64,000 nt of DNA. It comes from Cannabis sativa (lineage: Eukaryota; Streptophyta; Magnoliopsida; Rosales; Cannabaceae). Position numbers and translations under genes: made by a program. This document shows, piece by piece, positions 36,204 through 48,199 of this stretch. Positions within the stretch are counted from its first letter, which is position 1; each line of letters begins with the position of its first letter. A model generated the notes under the pieces. It made no database searches. It saw nothing but the letters and a program-made list of their open reading frames with translations, and had not been told where the DNA came from. The stretch lies in NCBI RefSeq assembly GCF_029168945.1, contig NC_083602.1:30987323-31051322 (forward strand), read 5' to 3'.

Positions 36204-38084
36204 GTCTCTGTTGGGTTTTATGCCCTAAATAAAACTCAATTCATATAATCAGATTTACTTATTAATAAAGATCAGAAATAACATTTTATGTTGCATGGTT
36301 CACATGATTTATTATATGATTATATATAATGTATGAATTCTATTTAAGTCCAGAACATATGGATTTGTTAATGATTATAGTGTTGTCAGCACAGTGGAAT
36401 ATAATCTTAATAATATGTTCGAAAGTTTATTCCCAGATTTGTCAGAACACTGGATTTAGACTGACATGGTATAATCAGCGATAGGTATTCTTACACCTTG
36501 GAAAAGTGTTATGTCCTTTCCAGGACATTGGCAAAGTTTACCAGTATCGGATGTATGGAGTATACATCGGAAGGGACCGATATTGAACTTTGATTAGATA
36601 TATTAGAATTTACCGTAATATCTATTCAATTCAGTATCACCTGTTGATCTTAGATCAAATGATCTTAATCCTGGTATGATTAGGTGCAATCTCAAGAGTG
36701 TTATTCGTGTTCTTTGATTTGTTAGTTAAGCCTACTTTTGGGTCAGGGAGATACGTACATTTTGGGAACACGGTAGTGCAATTGAGTGGGAGCGCTGACA
36801 TAAATATGGAATCTATAGCTTCTATCTGGCGAATAGAAAGTAAAGGATGATTTCCTTTGAGCTTAACCAAACGAAAATAAATGGTGGAGTACTCATTTCA
36901 CTTAGCTGAAATATCATTTATACAGGGTTAAGTGTTTTAAGGATTAAATACATTGTAGGGTGTTACGGTAATTTAATCCCTTTACAGTGTAAATCATCTA
37001 TATAGAGGATCATTGATCAAATTAGGATTATAACAATGGATAACTAATGACGTATCTATATCGTGGAACATATAGAGCATTCTATATGACTGAGAGTGCA
37101 ATTCCAAGTTCTAAGAGTGGATTCAATAAGGAATTAATAAGTTAGGGAATATACTTGGTGAATTCGGTTCGACTTATTGGAAGCTCGGTTATATAGACCC
37201 ATGGTCCCCATACTAGTTGAGACCATATTGCTTGTAAGACTCAGTTAATTGATTTTAATTAATCAATTATAATTCTAAAAGTTAGACTATGTCTACTTTA
37301 TGAATTTTCACTAAGCAAGGGCGAAATTGTAAAGAAAAGAGATTCTAGGTTTATTTATTAATTAAGATACTTTATATGTCTAAATTAATAAATACAATAA
37401 ATGGCAATATTATTTAAAAATTATTTTTAAGTTATTAAATAATTAGAATTGACATTTGAATGGTTAAATTAGAAAATTGGCATTTTTGATAAAATGGGAA
37501 TGAAAAATAACAAAATGGGAAAGTGGTAAAGTGAGGCCCAATTTCCTTATATGGGCCGCCAACTATGCAAGAGGTTTACCATTTTATATTTCCATTATTT
37601 TAATGCCACACAATTCTAACCTAAACCTAGAGGGCATTCTATAAATAGAAAGTAATGGCTTCAGGAAACAACACACAATTGCATCTCATTCTTTTCAGAG
37701 TGAATTCCTGAGCCACCACTTTCCTCTCTATTTTCTTCTCTAAATTTCGAAATCCCTTGAGTGAATGAGTAGTGCCCACACGCATCAAGTGGTACCTCAA
37801 TCATAGTATGTAAGATTGTGGAAAATCAACGAACAAGAAGGAGAATCATCATCAAAGAAGGAGAGAAAGAGATCCAGATTCAGATCTTGATAATACTCTG
37901 CTACAGAAAGGAATCAAGGGCTAGATATCTGAATGGAAGGAGTCATAATATTCCGCTGCACCCAATGTAAGATTTTCTTAAACTCTTATGTGTTTATTTC
38001 ATTGTTTTAGAATTCATATTAGGATGTTAATAAAATATACTTGGTAGTAAATCTAGATCTTGGTAAAATATTTCCAACAGTCTC
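36204..38084 (+). mobile_element. Solo copia LTR (E4 family) in the LINE endonuclease
   Basis: This 1871-bp LTR (36209-38079) has TGTTGG...CCAACA ends and the flanking duplication GTCTC (36204-36208 and 38080-38084). It is closest by eye to the solo LTR at 38799-40599 and more distant from the E4 LTRs. Confidence 0.93.
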
Positions 38085-38440
38085 TTCAAAAGTGTCCATG
38101 TGTGTTTTTTATTTGTAGCTTCAGGGAAACCGTAGACAGCAGAAAAGTACCATCAGGGACCATCATTATAAGAAATGTAACAGTTAAAGTAGTTAGTATT
38201 CATTGATAAAAGTGTTACATTTACATCATGCCATAATAACATTAGGCCACCCTTTAGTCCCAAACGAGGAACTTCCAGGCCATTATTAAACTTTAAACAT
38301 TGCTTAAAACGGGAAATACAACTAGATTTTAACTTTGTTTCCATAAGAAACAAAAGGTGGGGAGTTTGCTCACGGACAAGCAAACACAAGCGACGGAACG
38401 CACTCAGACTCCCTTGGCCCCGTGCATTTTAACTAACGAC
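38085..38440 (-). pseudogene. LINE ORF2 endonuclease, N-terminal part
   Basis: This is the start of ORF2. An MNVVS-like start, then a stop where WNCRG is usual, then [19 protein letters not shown] (with the conserved endonuclease Glu), [10 protein letters not shown] and a YNDGP end. A frame break near 38390-38425 removes the canonical N-terminal Asn/Trp motif. Confidence 0.75.
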
Positions 38441-38793
38441 ATTCATGATGAAGAGTGGGATTGCTGAGCAATCACCGCTAAAACATCCTCTGAACCAGCA
38501 GAATCATCAATGAAGTCTGAAACTTGCGGGTTGGCAGTCACTTCTACTGAGGAAGGAGAAGGACTATGAGCATTGGAGGCGCGACATCTTTTAAGAGTTT
38601 ACCTTAGAGAGAGACTGTCGAATTGTCTCTTGAAAATTCTGTTTGGATGACTATTCTCCTGGTCTTCGAACTCTTCCATATCATCAGGGTGTAAGATAGG
38701 TTGGTGCGAAGCTATAGTGGCTGCAATTGCTTTCCCAGCCTTCTTTGAGGATAAGTCCATATTAATAGTCTGGCATAATGGTTTTTGAGGGAT
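38441..38793 (-). other. LINE sequence between ORF1 and ORF2
   Basis: This part of the LINE between endonuclease and ORF1 reads in several frames with stops. It corresponds to the low-complexity ORF1 C-terminal tail or inter-ORF spacer. No domain was recognised. Confidence 0.5.
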
Positions 38794-40604
38794 ATTAGTG
38801 TTGGAAATATTTTACCAGGATCTAGATTTACTACCAAGTATGTTTGATTAACATCCTAATATGAATTCTAAAACAATGAAATAAACACATAAGAGTTTAA
38901 GAAAACCTTACAATGGGTGCAGCGGAATAATATGACTCCTTCCATTCAGATCTCTAGCCCTTGATTCCTTTCTGTAGCAGAGCATAATCAAGATCTGAAT
39001 CTGGATCTTCTTTTCTCCTTCTTTGATGCAGATTTTCCATAGTCTTACATACTATGATTGAGATACCACTTGATGTGTGTGGGCACTACTCATCAGTCAA
39101 AGGTTTCGAAATTTAGAGAGAAGAAAAGAGAGAGAGGGGCGTGTGGCATTTTCTCTGAGGGAAACAATATGTGAAGTTGTAAGTTTCCTGAAGCCAACAC
39201 TTTCTATTTATAGAATTTCCTCCAGGTTTAGGTTAGAATTGTATGGCTTTAAAATAATGAAAACTATAAATGGTAATTTCTTGTGCATAGTGGGCGGCCA
39301 TACAAAGGGATTGGGCCTCACTTTGCAACTTTCCCATTTTGTTATTTTCCATTCCCATTTTCTCAAAAATACCAATTTTCCAATTTAACCATTTAAATGC
39401 CAATTCTAATTATTTAATAACTTAATCATATAAAGTGTCTTAATCAATAAATAAACCTAGAATCTCTTTTCTTTACAATTTCGCCCTTGCTTAGTGAAAA
39501 TTCATAAAGTAGACATAGTCTAACTTTAGAATTATAATTGATTAATTAAAATTAATTAACTGAGTCTTACAAGCAGCATGGTCTCAACTAGTATGGGGAC
39601 CATGGGTCTATATAACTGAGATACCAATAAGTCGAACCGAATTTACCAAGTAAATTCCCTAACTTATTAATTCCTCGTTGAATCCACACTTAGAACTTGG
39701 AATTGCACTATCAGTCATATAGAACGCTCTATATGTTCCATGATATAGACACGTCATTAGTTATCCATTGTTATAACCCTAATGTGATCAATGATCCTCT
39801 ATATATATGATTTACACTGTAAAGGGATAACATTACCGTAACACCCTACAATGTATTTTATCCTTAAAACACTTAACCCTGTATAAATGATATTTCAGCT
39901 AAGTGAAATGAGATCTCCACCATTTATTTTCGTTTGGTTAAGCTCGAAGGAAATCATCCTTTACTTTCTATTCGCCAGATAGAAGCTATAGATTCCATAT
40001 TTATGTTAGCGCTCCCACTCAATTGCACTACCGTGTTCCCAAAATGTACGTCTCACCCTGACCCAAAAGTAGGCTTAACTAACAAATCAAAGAACACGAA
40101 TAACACTCTTGAGATTGAACCTAACCATATCAGGATTAAGATCATTTGATCTAGGATCAACAAGTGATATTGAATTGAATAGATATTACGCTAAGTTTTA
40201 ATATATCTAATCAAAGTTCAATATCGGTCCCTTTCGATGTATACTCCATACATCCGATACTGGTAACTTTGCCAATGTCCTGGAAAGGACATAACACTTT
40301 TCCAAGGTGTAAGAATACCTATCGCTGATTATACCATGTCAGTCTAAATCCAGTGTTCTGACAAGTTAGGGAATAAACTTTTGAACATATAATTAAGATT
40401 ATATTCCACTGTGTTGACAACACTATAATCTTTAACAAATTCATATGTTCTGGACTTAAAAAGAATTCATACATTATATACATATAATCATGAAATAAAT
40501 CATGTGAACCATGCAACATAAAATGTTATTTCTGATCTTTATTAATAAGTAAATCTGATTATATTGAAATGAGTTTTATTTAGGGCACAAAACCCAACAA
40601 TTAG
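38794..40604 (-). mobile_element. Solo copia LTR (E4 family), inverted relative to the neighbour
   Basis: This 1801-bp LTR (38799-40599) lies on the minus strand and is flanked by ATTAG (38794-38798 and 40600-40604). It is about 0.7 kb from the plus-strand solo LTR of the same subfamily, so together they form a large imperfect inverted repeat. Confidence 0.93.
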
Positions 40605-40925
40605 GACTTGAAGGGTATGTGGCATATGTGTGATTCATGGAAAAAGTACCAATGTCAGGAGTGAAAACATCATTCAAATGAGCCACTGAATTGCTACAGA
40701 TATCAGATTTTGTGCCTTGAGATAGATCAGTAGAAATAGCAGTAATGACTTGAGGCTTGTGGTTTAATTCGACAGAAGGAGAGAAAGTTTGAATGGTGAT
40801 AAAAGGTGATGCAGGAAGTTAAATACCCTTGTGTTGGTTAGAAGACTCTCGAGTAGTGGTCTCGGGTGAGAAGGGGGCCGAGTGCATAATTGTGGGATAG
40901 TTGCAGTCAATGTGGATCAGGCAAG

Positions 40926-41738
40926 TCAAGTCAAGAGGGGCCAAGCATTCCCTTTGGAGAAATCCGTTCTATACTGATCATAACGAGAAGTAGGCAAGGG
41001 TGCACCCTTAAGGCTCGATCTATAAGCCAATTCAAATTCAATTCCAATGTCCGTATTTTCAAGATGGACAAAATATTTGTTGAAAATATGTCCAATTTGT
41101 CCACACTCCATACAATAATTCGAAAGGCGTTCATAACGGAACTCCACCCAAAATTCATCTTTGATTTTGGGAAGAGTGATCATTTTTCCTCTAAGTATTG
41201 GCTTAGTGATATCCATACGAACTCGAAAGCGAAGGAAAGGTCCCCAACCTTCAAAACAAGAATCTTGAAAAACTTCAAGAAATTCACCAATAAGATTTCC
41301 TAAGGCCTTAGCAAGAGATTGAGTCTTACTAAGGAAAGGGAGTCGGTAAGCCTGAATCCAAAAAGGAGAAAAGATCATTTGTTGTGGAGTAACTGTATTT
41401 AATGTTGATGGAGCAAACAGAACAATATGGTGGCCTTGAAAGTGCCACGGTTCCTTCTCTAAAGCCTTTATCTTGTCTCCTATGCATCCAAATGTGATCA
41501 AGAAGAAATCAGAGTGATGTTCCGAAATTACAGCCTTCAATCTTCCGTCCTAGTGTTGTGCCATCTGTTTTTGCAAAGTTGTCAGCCAGACCTTCTTGGC
41601 AGAGAGGATTCGAACAACCAGAACGAAGTCTAGTCTTTCATTCAAATCAGGTGCACCTTCATCAGTAATGGCAACAACCGATCTGTCATCATCAGTTTAA
41701 GAAACAGTGGATTTCATTCTGTCAATGAATGGATCCAT
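40926..41738 (-). pseudogene. LINE ORF1: DUF4283 plus CCHC knuckle
   Basis: An ATG at 41738 opens an MDPFIDRMKSTV start, but a stop follows within about 15 codons and another near 41550. From 41540 the frame is open for 204 codons. The first part resembles DUF4283 (FFLITFGCIGDKIKALEKEPWHF-type region, split here by description only). A zinc knuckle follows (YCMECGQIGHIFNKY), in which the last Cys of CCHC is replaced by Tyr. The protein would coat LINE RNA. The early stops and knuckle loss make it a pseudogene. Confidence 0.8.
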
Positions 41739-41958
41739 GTTGAAGAAAACAAGAGGAAAAAACAAAGAAAAATCGAACAAAACTGGTAAAAACAGGCAAA
41801 AAAGCAAGGAGGGAAAGTATAGAATCAAAATTTTAAAAAAATAACTACCAAAACAAACAAACTGCCGCAGAGCACAAATGTGGGCAGACCTCTCTATATT
41901 CTTCTTCCTCTCTATATTCTTCTTTCTTATTATATCTATTTAATTTTAGTTGTTCTTT

Positions 41959-42392
41959 GTTAAAACTTTATCAATGATTCTTTCCTTTTATCAAAACTTA
42001 AGACATATTTTTCTTTTAAAAAAGGAAAAACTATCAACACTCTATTTTTTTGGTTTACAATTTCATAACTTCATTATTAAATGTTTTTTTTTTTTTTTAC
42101 GTAAGACTTAATACTTTTAATATATTTCAGACTTTAAATTTTTATTTCTTAAAACTGTACACACCATATATAACTTTTCAAATCACTGTTATATTTTATA
42201 CTGTTATTATTTATCTAAATTAAACATTCTATATTATAAAATTATATATGATATTTAAATATATATATATATATAACCTAATAAAATTAAACAAAACATA
42301 GGTGACAAATATAAAAGAACAAAATCTCAAATCAGCTGAAATCTAATTTGGTAAAACCACACTGATATCTCATGGATCATGATTATAATTTG
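41959..42392. other. Spacer between LINE and AMT gene
   Basis: AT-rich, with an (AT)n run near 42262-42275 and T/A homopolymers. It should hold the 3' UTR of the minus-strand AMT gene, but no polyadenylation signal could be singled out. Confidence 0.4.
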
Positions 42393-43611
42393 TTACACTA
42401 ATTGAAGTTCACTCACGATCGATCTTGACGCTACAGACGAATATTCCTCCACATCAAAAGCCATATTCCTCTTGGCATTGATCTCAAATCCCTCACTTCT
42501 TTTCTCCCCATCGATTAACACAAAAGCTTCTTCTCCATGTACGGCACCATCGCCAATCTCCAGTTCATCATCATTTAATCTAAGCGGAACAAAAAACTGA
42601 ATGAACAAGCAGATCAAGCTAGTGACCACCACGTTTACCACGATCACAAACAGAATGCCTCCCAATTGAAGTCCCATTTGTCTAAACCCAGCCGACGTCC
42701 GACCGCTCTGGAGGCCGTAAAATAGCCCAATGTACTTGTCCCAATCGGAGACCATGAAGAAGATTCGAGACAGCTTTGGCGTGGCAAATAGCCCTGCGAG
42801 GATTCCTCCTAAGCTGCCGGCTATGGCGTGGGTGTGGAATACGGCCATCGGATCGTCTACGTGTCTCAAGATCTTTATCTTGTCGTGAAGCACCATCATC
42901 GTGTAACACTACCTGCTATCACTCCCATTATAATGGCTGCCCAACCTTGAACCACTCCTGTATATAGTGGAAAAAGTGCTTGATTCTCAATGAGTGTAAT
43001 TTATATATGAATTTTTTATATAGCTAGCTATAAAAGTTGCCATTAAGGATATAGTATTTTAATTTACCAGCGGCGGGAGTGATGCAGACCAAACCGGTGA
43101 TCATTCCCTGGACAGCGCCAACGAGAGAGGGTTTACCGGAGAAGACAGTGTCAAGGATGACCCACATCAGCAAGCTGGTGGCAGCGCATACATGGGTGTT
43201 AAGGACGGCAAGAGATGCGACCGCGCTTGCCACGTATGGATCTCCACCGTTGAATCCACTCCAACCCATCCAAAGCAGGCCTGCGCCTGCAAGCATCAAT
43301 ATCATGTTGTTTGGTGGTGGAAATCTTTCTCTATCTTTTCCAGTTCTAGGCCCCACCTGACGTATTCACATTATTATGTTAAATAATAATATTACAAATT
43401 ATGTTTCATTTTCATATTAATATTGTAACATACACTTATAATAGTACTAGTTAATCCTTGCACACTACCCGTCTTAATTTCACTGAAAAAAGACTACTAC
43501 GATCTACACTTACATTCTCAATATTATGTATGGGAAGGGATCAATATAAATCTTAAATATGCCACCTTATATAGTGTATAAGACACGTACGTAGCAACTT
43601 TTCTTTTTAAA

Positions 43612-44002
43612 TATTTTAAAGGGTAAATACCATTTTGGACTCTCTGTTTTACAAAAGTTACTAATTGGACCCGGTGTTTTGTTAAATGACAAAATGAACC
43701 CTGTATTTTCTAAAATAGTACAAATAGGACCCTAAATTGATTTTTTGTCAAAATAAAGTTTAATTATAATCCAATCTAAAAGTGTTATGACAAAACTGTT
43801 TACATTTTTTTGTATCTGTTCGTATTAAGCATTGTCTTCAAGTTGGTTGTATTAAAAAAAAGTTGTTAAAAATTAAGCTCAGGGTCTTATTTTTACTATT
43901 TTAGAAAATACAGGGTCTATTTTGTCATTTAACAAAACACAGGGTCCAATCTATAACTTTTACAAAACACAGGGTCCAAAATAGTATTTACCTTATTTTA
44001 AA
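43612..44002. mobile_element. Mutator-type MITE in AMT intron 1
   Basis: A 373-bp inverted-repeat element (43621-43993) has termini GGGTAAATACCATTTTGGAC and the complement AGGTAAATACTATTTTGGAC. It is flanked by the identical 9-bp sequence TATTTTAAA (43612-43620 and 43994-44002). The 9-bp duplication and long inverted repeats are typical of MULE-derived MITEs. Confidence 0.85.
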
Positions 44003-44453
44003 TAATGTGACAAATATCGATTGAACATTTATATATTAATGACTACTCAAACTGAAACTATATGTATAACATCATCATTACTTAATTAAGATATTTTTGT
44101 ATAGGTTACGACAAATGGATATGATCATTACATTTAAGCATCAAAACCTTATAAACAGTTCAGTAGTAAGATCACTCTAATTTTCTTAACTAAATAATGA
44201 CATGCTTAAAATGCAATGCCATTTACACAAAAAATTATATGAAATTTTTGTGTAATTTTTTGTGTGCATCAAACACTTTTTTTATACTATCAAGAGCTTG
44301 CATTAATATTCCACATCTAAAAAGACAACATGCTGTTAGAGAGTAGCAGAAAGTTAGAAGATAAATAATGCCTTTTAAAATCCACACACAAACATGTGGG
44401 ACTAGAGGAATCAAACAGACCAAGGAGCAAGGGTACCTTACATTAATTAATAG

Positions 44454-44658
44454 AATATAATAGAGAAATGTTAAAGGGCATCCGTGTGCCTAGCACCCTC
44501 CTGTATGTCAATATCGCTATTGGTCTAATTATGTATTGGGTCTCGTATAATTAAATATAATAATTTTTAGAGAGTATCGCTATTCAATCGCAATGCGACA
44601 TGTCGAGAAGGTGCTAGCTAGGTACAACTAGTGCCGAATAGCAATGCTCAATATAATA
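44454..44658. mobile_element. Second Mutator-type MITE in AMT intron 1
   Basis: A 187-bp element (44463-44649) has imperfect inverted ends built on GGCA...TGTGCCTAGC and its complement. It is flanked by identical 9-bp AATATAATA (44454-44462 and 44650-44658). No ORF is present. Confidence 0.7.
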
Positions 44659-45578
44659 TACTAGCTTAGATTAAGAATTTAATTACCGACAACATCATTA
44701 ACGATTTTCATTTGTTAACTCATATTAGATATTTTCGAAATCATTAACTAATAAAATAAACAAAAATTGGAAAAAGATTTAAATGATAACTAATTACAAT
44801 CTATATAAAAGATATAATATTCATAATTCTCAGTTACGTACCCAAAATGCAGCAGTGAAACCAGCCACACCAGCAGAGAGGTGAACAACAAAGCCACCAG
44901 CGTAATCAATAACCCCAAGCTTGGCTAGCCACCCATCAGGGCACCATATACTAAAAGCAACAACAGTATAAGAAAACGTAACCCAAAGAGGTACAAACAA
45001 CATCCACGCAACAAAATTCATCCTCCCAAGCAGGGCACCAGCAACCAAAATTAACGTTAGCCCTGCAAACATCCCATGGTAAAACACCATCGTGGCCGTT
45101 GGAAACAACCCTAGAAACGCCTGCCCTAGTAGAAACTTCTCGTCCAAGGCAACAGCTGGCTTCCCTAAGAAAACAACAAGCTTTTCTCCAAACGACATGC
45201 GGAAACCCCACCCGACCCAGCACACTAAAACAGCGGCAAATGCATAAAAGGCCATGAAAGCCGAGTTTACAGCCCATTTCTTCTTCACCATGCTTCCATA
45301 GAGAATGACAAGGCCCGGAATGCTTTGGAGGCCGACGAGCGTGGCAGCTGTCAGCTGCCACGCATTGTCGGCCTTGTTCATCCACTCAGGGCTTGCCTCA
45401 TCTGGAATGAGATTTGCTGGAATCTCCATTACCATATGTTGTAAAGTAATAATTCAAAATATATAATTTTGAGTTGTCGAATTAATTTATTATTTACAAA
45501 AGATTAATTAACAGACAATGATCTTGTAATATATGTACAATTTATTTTATTTTTTGAAAAAAAAAAGCTGTGTGATAG

Positions 45579-45586
45579 TATTTATA
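45579..45586 (-). promoter_or_regulatory. Candidate TATA box of the AMT gene
   Basis: On the minus strand the sequence reads TATAAATA about 145 bp upstream of the ATG at 45435. That spacing would give a 5' UTR of roughly 110-120 nt. The call rests on motif and position only. Confidence 0.55.
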
Positions 45587-46210
45587 AGGACGTGAGTATA
45601 TGTAATTAATACGAGAGTTTGTAATATAGATTTTCTTTTTCATGGTCATGTTTTGAGTTATAAATGAGAAATTGGAATGTTTGGGCCGGCCGGGCTTTGG
45701 CTTCAACTTTTGAACTCTTTTATTTGACTGCTTATATTGTATAATATAATAGTAAAGCAATATTTGAGGAACTCCACTCGGCGCTTCAATATAGTGTTCG
45801 ACAAACGAATAATCAAATTCGTACTAAGGTATTTACTGTGTTGCAATCATCTCTTTAGTTTGTATATTATATATATAGACATTTTATTAAATTCATAATA
45901 AATGTAACTCATCAGAAATTAATTAATGTGAGGTTTGATTGAAATAAAAATATAAGAATAGTAATATGAATGAGAATAAAAATCAGAATAGAATGAAATA
46001 TAATTTAAATGTATAAAAAAATTATTAATTTTTTTTTAAAAATTCAATTGGAATGATTTTTTTTTTATTTTAAGGAATAGTTATTCCATCGAAATAGTGA
46101 AAAAATCATTTCATTAAAATGATATTCTAATATTTTAAAATGTAAGTAAACAAACGAATAGAATGAAAATTATTTCATTTCCATTTTATTTTATTAACTT
46201 CAACTAAATG
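45587..46210. other. AMT upstream region
   Basis: AT-rich sequence without recognisable genes. The part 45900-46200 has a weak MITE-like character (TTTGATTGAAAT-type left end, AAACAAACGAATAG right end), but no clear duplication was found. Confidence 0.35.
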
Positions 46211-46315
46211 TCATTTAATTAATCACACTTTTCAACAAACCTATTGATTAGTAATTTGGATTGCACAATTAATAAAAAAATCACGATAATATGCCTAATC
46301 TAGTAGGGTGTTATA
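46211..46315 (+). repeat. Remnant of a Tekay-like LTR 3' end
   Basis: The segment TTTAATTAATCACAC ... CTAGTAGGGTGTTATA parallels the last 105 bp of the E1-family LTR (ending AGTTAGGGTGTTACA), with many substitutions. The 5' part of the LTR and any partner are missing, so this is an old truncated fragment. Confidence 0.65.
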
Positions 46316-46329
46316 GCGCCTGTACAGGT

Positions 46330-48199
46330 TGTTGGAATATGTTTTACCAGGATCTAGATTTACTAACAAGTATGTTTCATTAACATCCTAATATGAATTT
46401 CTAAAACAATGAAATTAAACACATATAAAGTTTCAGAAAACCTTACATTAGGTGCAGCGGAATAATATGTCTCCTTCCACTCAGATCTCTAACCTTTGTA
46501 TCCTGTCTGTCGCAAAGTATCACCAAGATCTGAGCCCAAATGTCCTTCACTTCAGTTTGGATTCTTCACAATCTTCCAGACTATGATTGAGATACCACTT
46601 GATGTGTGTGGGCACTCACTATCATTCAAGGTTTTGAAAAATTGAAGAAGGAAAGATGGAGAGAGAGGTTTGGCTATAGAAGGATAGAAGATGGCTCAAT
46701 TTTTTTCTAAAGGCAAAAATTCATCTGATTTTCAATCTCTTCAACTGTGAGCCATCACTATCTATTTATATGTAATCACTAGGTTTAGGTTAGGAATTAC
46801 TTGGCATTAAAATAATGAAAATATTAATTGAAAAATCACCATTAAGTGGCCGGCCATAGGGTTAATGGGCCCCACTTTGGTATTTTGCTATTTTGACAAT
46901 TCTCATTTCTATTTTCTCAAAAACGTCAATTTTCCAATTCTCACCATTTAAATGCCAAAATTAATTATTTAATAACTAAAATAAATTATTAAATAATATT
47001 ATCATTTAATATAATTATTAATTAGACATAATAAAGTCTTCCAATTAATAAATAAAACTTAGAATCTCTTTTTTTCACAATTTAGCCCTTGCTTAGTGAA
47101 AATTCATAAACTAGACATAGTCTAATTTTAGAATTATAATTGATTAATTAAAATCAATTATTTGAGTCTTCCAAGCAGTATGGTCTCAACTAGAATGGGG
47201 ACCATGGGCCTATATTACTGAGCTTCCAATAAGCTGAACTAGAATTTACCAAGTAAATTCCCTAACTTATTAATTCCTTGTTGCATCCACTCTTAGAACT
47301 TGGAATTGCACTCTCAGTCATATAGAACGATCTATACATTCCACCATATAGATACGCTATCACATTTAACCATCGTTATAATTTAAATAATCAAAGATCC
47401 TCTCTATAGATGATTTACACTGAGTAGGGATAAATTAACCGTTTCACCCCTCAATGTATTTTGATCCTTAAAACACTTAGCTACCTGTAAATGATGTTTT
47501 AGTGAACTAAAATATAATCACTGAAACAAGAGCTCTTCCATTTACATCTATTTAGCCAAGCTCGAAGGAAATCATCATTTAACTTCTAAATACCTATAGA
47601 AGCTATAGATTCCATATCTATGTTTAGCGCTCCCACTCAATCATACTACCATGTTCCCAAAATGTACGTATCACCCTGACCAGAAAGTAGGCTTAACTAA
47701 CAAATCAAAGAACATGAATAGCACTCCTGACCTAAGCATATCAGGATTAAGATCTTTTGATCTAAGATCAACTAGTGATATTGACTTGGAAAGATACAAC
47801 GGTAAATATTATAATATCTTAACCAAGATCAATATATGTCCAGTCTAATGTATACTCCATACATTCGAAGCTAGTATACTTTACCAATGTTCTGGAAAGA
47901 ACATAACACTTATGCAAAGTGTAAGTACACTTCATCGCTGATTATCACATCAGTGTAAATTCAATGCACTGATGAAATAGGGACTTTGTCTTTTGAAGCA
48001 TATAATGACAATCACATTCCACTGTGTTGACATCACTGTAATTGTAAATGACTATATGTTCTGGACTTAACAGATTTTGTATATATATTAAACCACAAAT
48101 ATGAAAACAACATGCAAACATAAATGACTTCTAATCTTTTATTGATAACAAATCAGATTAGATTGTAATTGGTTTTATTTAGGGCATAAAATCCCAACA
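46330..48199 (-). repeat. E5 3' LTR
   Basis: This 1870-bp LTR of the E4 family is visibly the most diverged of the copies here. A short antisense ORF at 47651-47848 is a relic of the one shared by other copies. Confidence 0.9.

Larger units (their letters stand above)
32103..41958 (-). mobile_element. Full-length L1-type LINE, disrupted
   Basis: A 15-bp target duplication (TTTTAGTTGTTCTTT) lies at 32103-32117 and 41944-41958. The minus-strand 3' end has an A-rich tail, read as T/TATT runs at 32118-32139. Order on the minus strand: 5' UTR with repeated GAATATAGAGAGG, ORF1 with DUF4283 and a CCHC knuckle, then ORF2 with endonuclease, RT and RNase H. Three insertions interrupt it: solo LTRs at 36209-38079 and 38799-40599, and a PIF-type MITE at 34844-35135. 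Removing them leaves about 5.8 kb, normal for a plant L1. Confidence 0.9.
42393..45435 (-). pseudogene. AMT2/AMT3-type ammonium transporter gene, 3 exons, frame break in exon 3
   Basis: Exons 45435-44842, 43356-43068 and 42957-42393 are joined at GT-AG introns (donors GTACGTA and GTAAATT; acceptors CAG). The product is an Amt/Mep/Rh membrane channel for ammonium. Recognisable segments: [19 protein letters not shown] (N-terminus), [39 protein letters not shown] (Asp and first pore His), [32 protein letters not shown], and FHTHAIAG (second pore His). It ends with [14 protein letters not shown], typical of the AMT2/AMT3 branch. The loop after [11 protein letters not shown] is shorter than I recall for the family. 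The exons total 1448 nt, not a multiple of three. Exon 3 reads VIAGSVTR and then TGA (42896-42898), so about 314 codons are translated. The frame re-enters as YTMMVLHDK. Seven nucleotides appear missing where family members have Pro-Trp. It may be a true pseudogene or an assembly error. Confidence 0.9.

Noticed and set aside
42682..43386. Overlapping ORFs opposite to or out of frame with the AMT exons
   Set aside because: The exon reading matches the ammonium transporter family over long stretches; the others are shadows.
45900..46200. Possible MITE with TTTGATTG/CAAACGAATAG ends
   Set aside because: No matching flanking duplication or convincing inverted arms were found by eye.
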